This document shows, one piece after another, positions 60,201-64,000 of a stretch of DNA of 64,000 nt. The notes beneath the pieces are model-generated. The model saw only the letters and a list, made by a program, of their open reading frames with translations, was not told the origin of the DNA and did no database searches. The stretch spans positions 38,440 through 102,439 of the forward strand of contig WELA01007202.1 in NCBI GenBank assembly GCA_009602735.1. The letters are read 5' to 3'. The translations under genes were made by a program, and so were the position numbers. The DNA comes from Mesotaenium endlicherianum. Lineage: Eukaryota; Streptophyta; Zygnematophyceae; Zygnematales; Mesotaeniaceae. Position 1 is the first letter of the stretch. The number at the start of each line of letters is the position of its first letter.

Positions 60201-61679
60201 TTACTGACTGTTGCTGTCTTTTAAAGGCTGGTCTTTTCTCTCGACCTTAGGCAGGTGCTTGACCGGACACTGTTCTCTGTAGTGGCCTTTCTGCTGACAA
60301 TGGTAGCAAGTAGATTTTGCTGAGGCTGGTCTCGGCTTAGTCCTACCACCACCCCTTCCATAGCCACCTCGAGAGGGACCACCTCTACCTCTAGACTGAA
60401 TAGCATTGTACTCATACTCATATTCATCACCCTGATTATCCTCAGCCTGGTCTCCTTCAACTGCATTGTAGGAACCGTGGGGCTTTTTGACAATCTTAGA
60501 CACCAAAGCGTTACTCTGGCGCTTGTGATTGAACTGCTGCTGATCCCAGGCGTCAGCATCCTGGATCAAGTCAGCCAGTTTCTCATACTTTTTCTCAGCA
60601 AAATGACCAGAGACCTCGGATTTCAAGCCATACCTGAAGTATGCTATCCTATACCGTTCTGGCAAATCAGGCTGCTTCATCATGTTCTCTTGGAACTTTT
60701 GAGCAAACTCAGCAACTGAAGTGGTCTGCTTCAGTGTCAGGGAGATCATCGCATAGATAGCTTTCTCCTGCTGGTTGATGACATCAAACTTCTCATGCAA
60801 CTTCTCGACAAACTCTACCCACGTAGGGTCACCGAGTTGCCGAGCCTTACGCTCTTCCTTCCAGTAAAGCCACCAGTCTGCGGCACTGCCTTTCAGTAGC
60901 GCACCGGTGTGCCTGACCTTCTCGTAATCTTGCAGTTCTGGGTAGTTCTCCAGCCACTGCTCAACATCCGCGAGAAACTTGATCAGGTAATATTTTCTGT
61001 TTCCCTCAGGATCATAGTCCTGGGGAGGTTTCGGCTTGGGCTTACTAGGCCCTCGGCCACCACCACTAGTGGTGTGAGACCCCAGTTGGTCTCTGTCCCG
61101 GAGTAGGGACATTATGATTCTTTTGTCCTCCTGCTGGGACTGATACATGGTCGCCATTTGCGACTGCATTTGAACGAACAATGCTCCCAAGTCTACACTT
61201 TGGGGTGGTAGTCTAGCAAATGCAGCAGCAACATTGGCATCTACTCGCTGAGTAGTGTTCTCAACAGTCCCTCTCGCTCCTGCAGCAGCAATTCCTGCTG
61301 CATTCAGCCGGTCACGTATTTGACCTAGGGGTACGTTGAGTTGTACAGCAGCGGGTGGGTTCAGAACATTGGCCCTTGATGCCATGAGTTCCTCAACAGT
61401 GCGCTCGTCAGCTGGCTGTCTTTCCCTCCTTTCTGTATCTTCAGCGGCCTTTGCTACTTGTTCAGCTTCTAGCCTGGCTCTCTCCTCCTCAGCTTGCTGA
61501 GCTGCGACTGCGGCAATAGCAGCTGCCTCATCTGCAGCCTCCCTAGCTGCAGTATCTGCTACTGCTTCCGAATAGGTACGGTTTCCCGCTACATGGCTTT
61601 CCGCCTGGTTTTCGACATTCTCGTTATCCTGGTTCTCCATGTCTCGGGAGTTGCTAGTTTGAGACCTTGTCCTTACCAT
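60201..61679 (-). CDS. gag: element B gag, 492 residues
   Basis: Starts [20 protein letters not shown] just after the primer-binding site. Residues ~40-115 form an Ala/Glu/Arg-rich coiled coil; a Gly/Pro/Lys linker ([18 protein letters not shown]) leads to the retrotransposon Gag domain (about 225-400, with [20 protein letters not shown]). An RGG-rich stretch precedes the CCHC zinc knuckle [14 protein letters not shown] near residue 460. One uninterrupted frame; clearly homologous to F and A gag. Confidence 0.93.
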   Translation of the reverse strand: MVRTRSQTSNSRDMENQDNENVENQAESHVAGNRTYSEAVADTAAREAADEAAAIAAVAAQQAEEERARLEAEQVAKAAEDTERRERQPADERTVEELMASRANVLNPPAAVQLNVPLGQIRDRLNAAGIAAAGARGTVENTTQRVDANVAAAFARLPPQSVDLGALFVQMQSQMATMYQSQQEDKRIIMSLLRDRDQLGSHTTSGGGRGPSKPKPKPPQDYDPEGNRKYYLIKFLADVEQWLENYPELQDYEKVRHTGALLKGSAADWWLYWKEERKARQLGDPTWVEFVEKLHEKFDVINQQEKAIYAMISLTLKQTTSVAEFAQKFQENMMKQPDLPERYRIAYFRYGLKSEVSGHFAEKKYEKLADLIQDADAWDQQQFNHKRQSNALVSKIVKKPHGSYNAVEGDQAEDNQGDEYEYEYNAIQSRGRGGPSRGGYGRGGGRTKPRPASAKSTCYHCQQKGHYREQCPVKHLPKVERKDQPLKDSNSQ

Positions 61680-61699
61680 ACAAAGAAGACTGTGATAAC

Positions 61700-61713
61700 T
61701 GCTCCGATACCAC
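61700..61713 (-). promoter_or_regulatory. primer-binding site of element B (initiator-Met tRNA)
   Basis: Minus strand GTGGTATCGGAGC directly follows the 5' LTR, matching the 3' end complement of plant initiator-methionine tRNA. Confidence 0.85.
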
Positions 61714-62432
61714 TGAAATGAATCGACTTACCAAATAGGCGATTAACAATTAATAAAGATCTTTATATCAGCAAGTAATCTTTATGGTATTTCCGTTAAC
61801 TAGTTAAACGGCAAAGGACAATACACTAGCAGGGAATAATACTCGTAAGTCAAATGCGAGTAAACTAGCATCAATGATGCAAATCAGTAAACTCATACAT
61901 AAGCAAGGTTAGAAGACAGTGCGTATCAATGGCTTCTCGCCTTGGATTCAGATCTCTCTCAGTAAGCTGTACAAGAGAGTTGGCCTCGTTTCCGAATGCC
62001 GAACTCGAGAGCAATGCCTAGCATATGTACATGGAATGAGTTTACTGTTCAACGGTCAGTGCGATGGCACCGCCTACCCGGGAGTTAACCACGTTGGTAG
62101 GACCTCGGTTAACCAAATCCACCGCCATCTCCCATCATCTCGAATAGCCATCCATCATGGGGATGTCATCTGGCCATTCATCTAGCATGTCGTACTTAGA
62201 TGCATATCAAGGCAGTTCGCTGATACCGAGCACAGAAGTCAGCTGGCTGTCAAAGAATGTGTCAGCAAGCTGACTTAAGTTGACTTCAGCCTGCTGCTTT
62301 CAGCCGAGTCATTAAACTAATAATTATGTAAAGTCCAGCAGACTGACTATTAACTAAAGTTCAGCAGGCTGAACTTAATTAACTATTAGATTTAAATGAA
62401 TATTATGTCCACTAATATACTGATTCATTACA
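61714..62432 (-). repeat. 5' LTR of element B
   Basis: 719 bp, TGAAATGAATCGACTTACC to TGATTCATTACA on the plus strand; interleaved inverted repeats at 62073-62113. Confidence 0.92.
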
Positions 62433-62459
62433 CTATTGAAGGAGATCAGGCTCAGGATG

Positions 62460-62598
62460 TGTAGCGATACGAACGAAAAGGTAAGTTGAGGTACTTAAAT
62501 CACACGCCAATTGTACTTATACAATTCAAATCGACACTTCCGGTCGCACCCGCGACGTGTCGCACGCGTTGCATTCGGCCACGCGGCGGATTGTTGCA
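62460..62598 (-). repeat. 3' LTR of the TRIM
   Basis: TGTAGCGATACGAAC to GGATTGTTGCA on the plus strand; differs from its partner at roughly ten positions by eye. Confidence 0.88.
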
Positions 62599-62796
62599 CT
62601 CCTCCCACCTACAATTGTGCACGTCCCGGGCACTCATGCTCCGACACCCGTGAGGGACATTGTTTTGGGATAGTGTCCTTTCTTTGCACAATCCAAAGAT
62701 TGCCGTACGGTCGTACCATCGACGGGTTTTGCACCCCGCGGGATTTGAACCCTCGTCTCCTAGACACGGTTGCGTACGTTCGCGCTCCGATACCAA

Positions 62797-62935
62797 TGTA
62801 GCGATACAAACAAAAAGGTAACTCAAGGTACTTAGATCACGCGCCAATTGTACTTATACAATTCAAACCGACACTTCCAGTCGCACCCGCGACGTGTCGC
62901 ACGCGCCGCATCCGGCCACGCGGCGGATTGTTACA
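62797..62935 (-). repeat. 5' LTR of the TRIM
   Basis: TGTAGCGATACAAAC to GGATTGTTACA on the plus strand, next to the primer-binding site. Confidence 0.88.
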
Positions 62936-62940
62936 GGATG

Positions 62941-64000
62941 ATCAGATGGATGGGCAGGAGTCTTACGGGTATGAGTACAATGCTATGCAGTCTAGGGAGA
63001 GGGGTGGATACTCTCGAGGAGGCTTTGGAAGAGGTGGTGGTAGGACTAAGCCGAGATTAGCCTCAGCAAACTCAAATTACTACAATTGCCAAGAGAGAGG
63101 TCACTACTGAGAGCAATGCCCTAGCAAGCACCTACACAAGGTAGACCGAAAGGATCACTCTCTAAAAGACAGCAACAGTCAATAATCCAATCAATTGACT
63201 GTGAGGATGCTAGAGGTAGTGAGTCATCGCTAGTTGCCTTCTTAGCAGGTGTTATGGGCCCTGTTGAACTGGATTCACTATGCATGCCTGACAACCAGAT
63301 AAAAGAAGACCATTAGCAATATAGATTCCTAGAGAGTGCATGCTCTGAATGACCTTGTTTAATCTGATGTCCAACATTTCTTTGCTACGTCAGGAGAACA
63401 ATGCAAAAATTAGGAAAAATTCCTTCTATTTTACTGCATTGAACGGTTGCAGGTAGATATGTCAGGGCGCATGTTGACGGAAGAACGTCACATACTTTTA
63501 ACCCCAAGAACTTATTAAGCAGCTAAGACTGCATTTTGTCACCCAAGTATATAGAAAAATATTTCTTGGAGTTGCCTCAAGGATCCCAGGCGGAATATAA
63601 CGAAACTTATTGAAGTTCGGTTAGGTTCAAACATTGCGGTTCTAATTGAACTGCTTACATTTGAGGTACTCAACATTGACTTTTTTGATCTTGTGCTAGG
63701 CAGGTCCTTGTTGAATAGACATAAAGCTGAAGTGTGTAGGAGCAGAGGTACAGTTAAAGCAAGACAAATCAATGATGGGCAGACTAACTTGGCACCCACT
63801 AGCGTCTCTCCTCTTGTCTTGTATGGATGGCAAATGAAAGGAAAAGGAAGGATTCCAAGAGGATTCAAATTACCGAATGCAATAGAAATTGTCGAAAGCT
63901 GGAACCAGAAGGAAGACAAAATGTTTTGTCCGTCGCAAAAAGAGGTACCTCCTCAACCTGAAGAAGTGGTTGAGAAAAGATAAGCCCTCCAGAGCACCCC
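62941..64000 (+). pseudogene. element A: end of gag and start of pol
   Basis: Text related to B Gag C-terminus (YEYNAMQSRERGGYSRGGFG) and to the B protease region (LVLGRSLLNRHKAEVCRSRG; LAPTSVSPLVLYGWQMKGKG) in the same order. A broken fossil that continues past the window end. Confidence 0.8.

Larger units (their letters stand above)
53612..62432 (-). mobile_element. Ty3/gypsy chromovirus (element B) with accessory ORF, nearly whole
   Basis: An 8,821-bp minus-strand element with an identical 5-bp target duplication CTATT (53607-53611 and 62433-62437). Order: 5' LTR, primer-binding site GTGGTATCGGAGC, gag, pol ending in a chromodomain, accessory ORF, polypurine tract (GTTGGAGGGAT), 3' LTR. 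The two LTRs differ by a few percent by eye, so the insertion is not very recent; coding frames are long, with about two breaks. Inserted in the gag of element A. Confidence 0.93.
62460..62935 (-). mobile_element. TRIM (terminal-repeat retrotransposon in miniature), complete
   Basis: 476 bp with 139-bp LTRs (62460-62598 and 62797-62935) and identical 5-bp flanks GGATG (62455-62459 and 62936-62940). On the minus strand TTGGTATCGGAGC follows the 5' LTR (initiator-Met primer site) and GGTGGGAGGAG precedes the 3' LTR (polypurine tract). The 198-bp internal part has no protein frame but holds a tRNA T-arm-like GGGTTCAAATCCC. The LTRs share conserved words such as TCGCACCCGCGACGTGTCGC. Non-coding, so it would depend on another element's proteins. 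Confidence 0.9.
51678..64000 (+). mobile_element. Ty3/gypsy chromovirus (element A), old, interrupted by B and a TRIM, runs off the window
   Basis: Plus-strand relative of B and F: 5' LTR 51678-52386, gag from 52412 ([16 protein letters not shown]), resumed right of B and of the TRIM with the Gag C-terminal region (62941-63110, RGG-rich plus zinc-knuckle-like text) and the start of pol (protease region to 63983). B is inserted with TSD CTATT and the TRIM with TSD GGATG. Old and broken in many places; its 3' half lies outside the window. Confidence 0.85.

Noticed and set aside
1-64000. CRISPR arrays, rRNA genes, bacterial operons
   Set aside because: No regularly spaced short repeats, no rRNA-like sequence, and gene structure is eukaryotic.

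Overview
The window looks like nuclear DNA of a green plant or streptophyte alga. The evidence is plant-type LTR retrotransposons primed by initiator-methionine tRNA, chromodomain Ty3/gypsy elements (chromoviruses), a TRIM, a Mutator-type non-autonomous element, and an intron-split MAP-kinase-phosphatase gene closest to the land-plant DsPTP1/MKP2 type. The Gag proteins remind me of the charophycean alga Chara, but that is an impression from memory and not a search result.

Layout. Positions 1-1200 are GC-rich with triplet repeats and telomere-like TTAGGG words. Positions 1200-8400 are AT-rich with no gene I recognise. Positions 8427-9116 (minus) hold the first two thirds of a C5 cytosine methyltransferase domain that runs into repeat DNA. 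Between 9600 and 11700 there are a few plausible but unidentified exons. Two direct copies of a ~1.8 kb segment (12672-14525 and 24550-26358) each carry the same long-TIR Mutator-like element in the same 9-bp target site, so the insertion preceded the duplication. Between the copies lie a hAT transposase fragment, a Ty1/copia fragment split by a solo LTR, a remnant of element D, and the best host gene: a four-exon dual-specificity phosphatase on the minus strand (21570-23314).

From about 27 kb to the end the DNA is a nest of LTR retrotransposons, treated here as fossils. Old plus-strand element I is abutted by plus-strand element C, which received minus-strand element F (TSD CTATC) and contains minus-strand element D. 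Inverted element E follows. Old plus-strand element A (51678 to beyond the window) received minus-strand element B (TSD CTATT) and a 476-bp TRIM (TSD GGATG). B and D look nearly whole; F, A, C, E and I are broken at several places.

The most unusual signal is in the B/F family. Between pol and the 3' LTR, where retroviruses carry env, these chromoviruses have an extra sense ORF of about 560 codons. It starts as a charged coiled coil, has a conserved middle domain and an acidic/SR-rich tail, and shows no membrane segment. Its ATG follows a splice-acceptor-like CAG in both copies, with a perfect CTACTAAC branch point in B. The LTRs of this family also share two interleaved inverted repeats that could form a pseudoknot.
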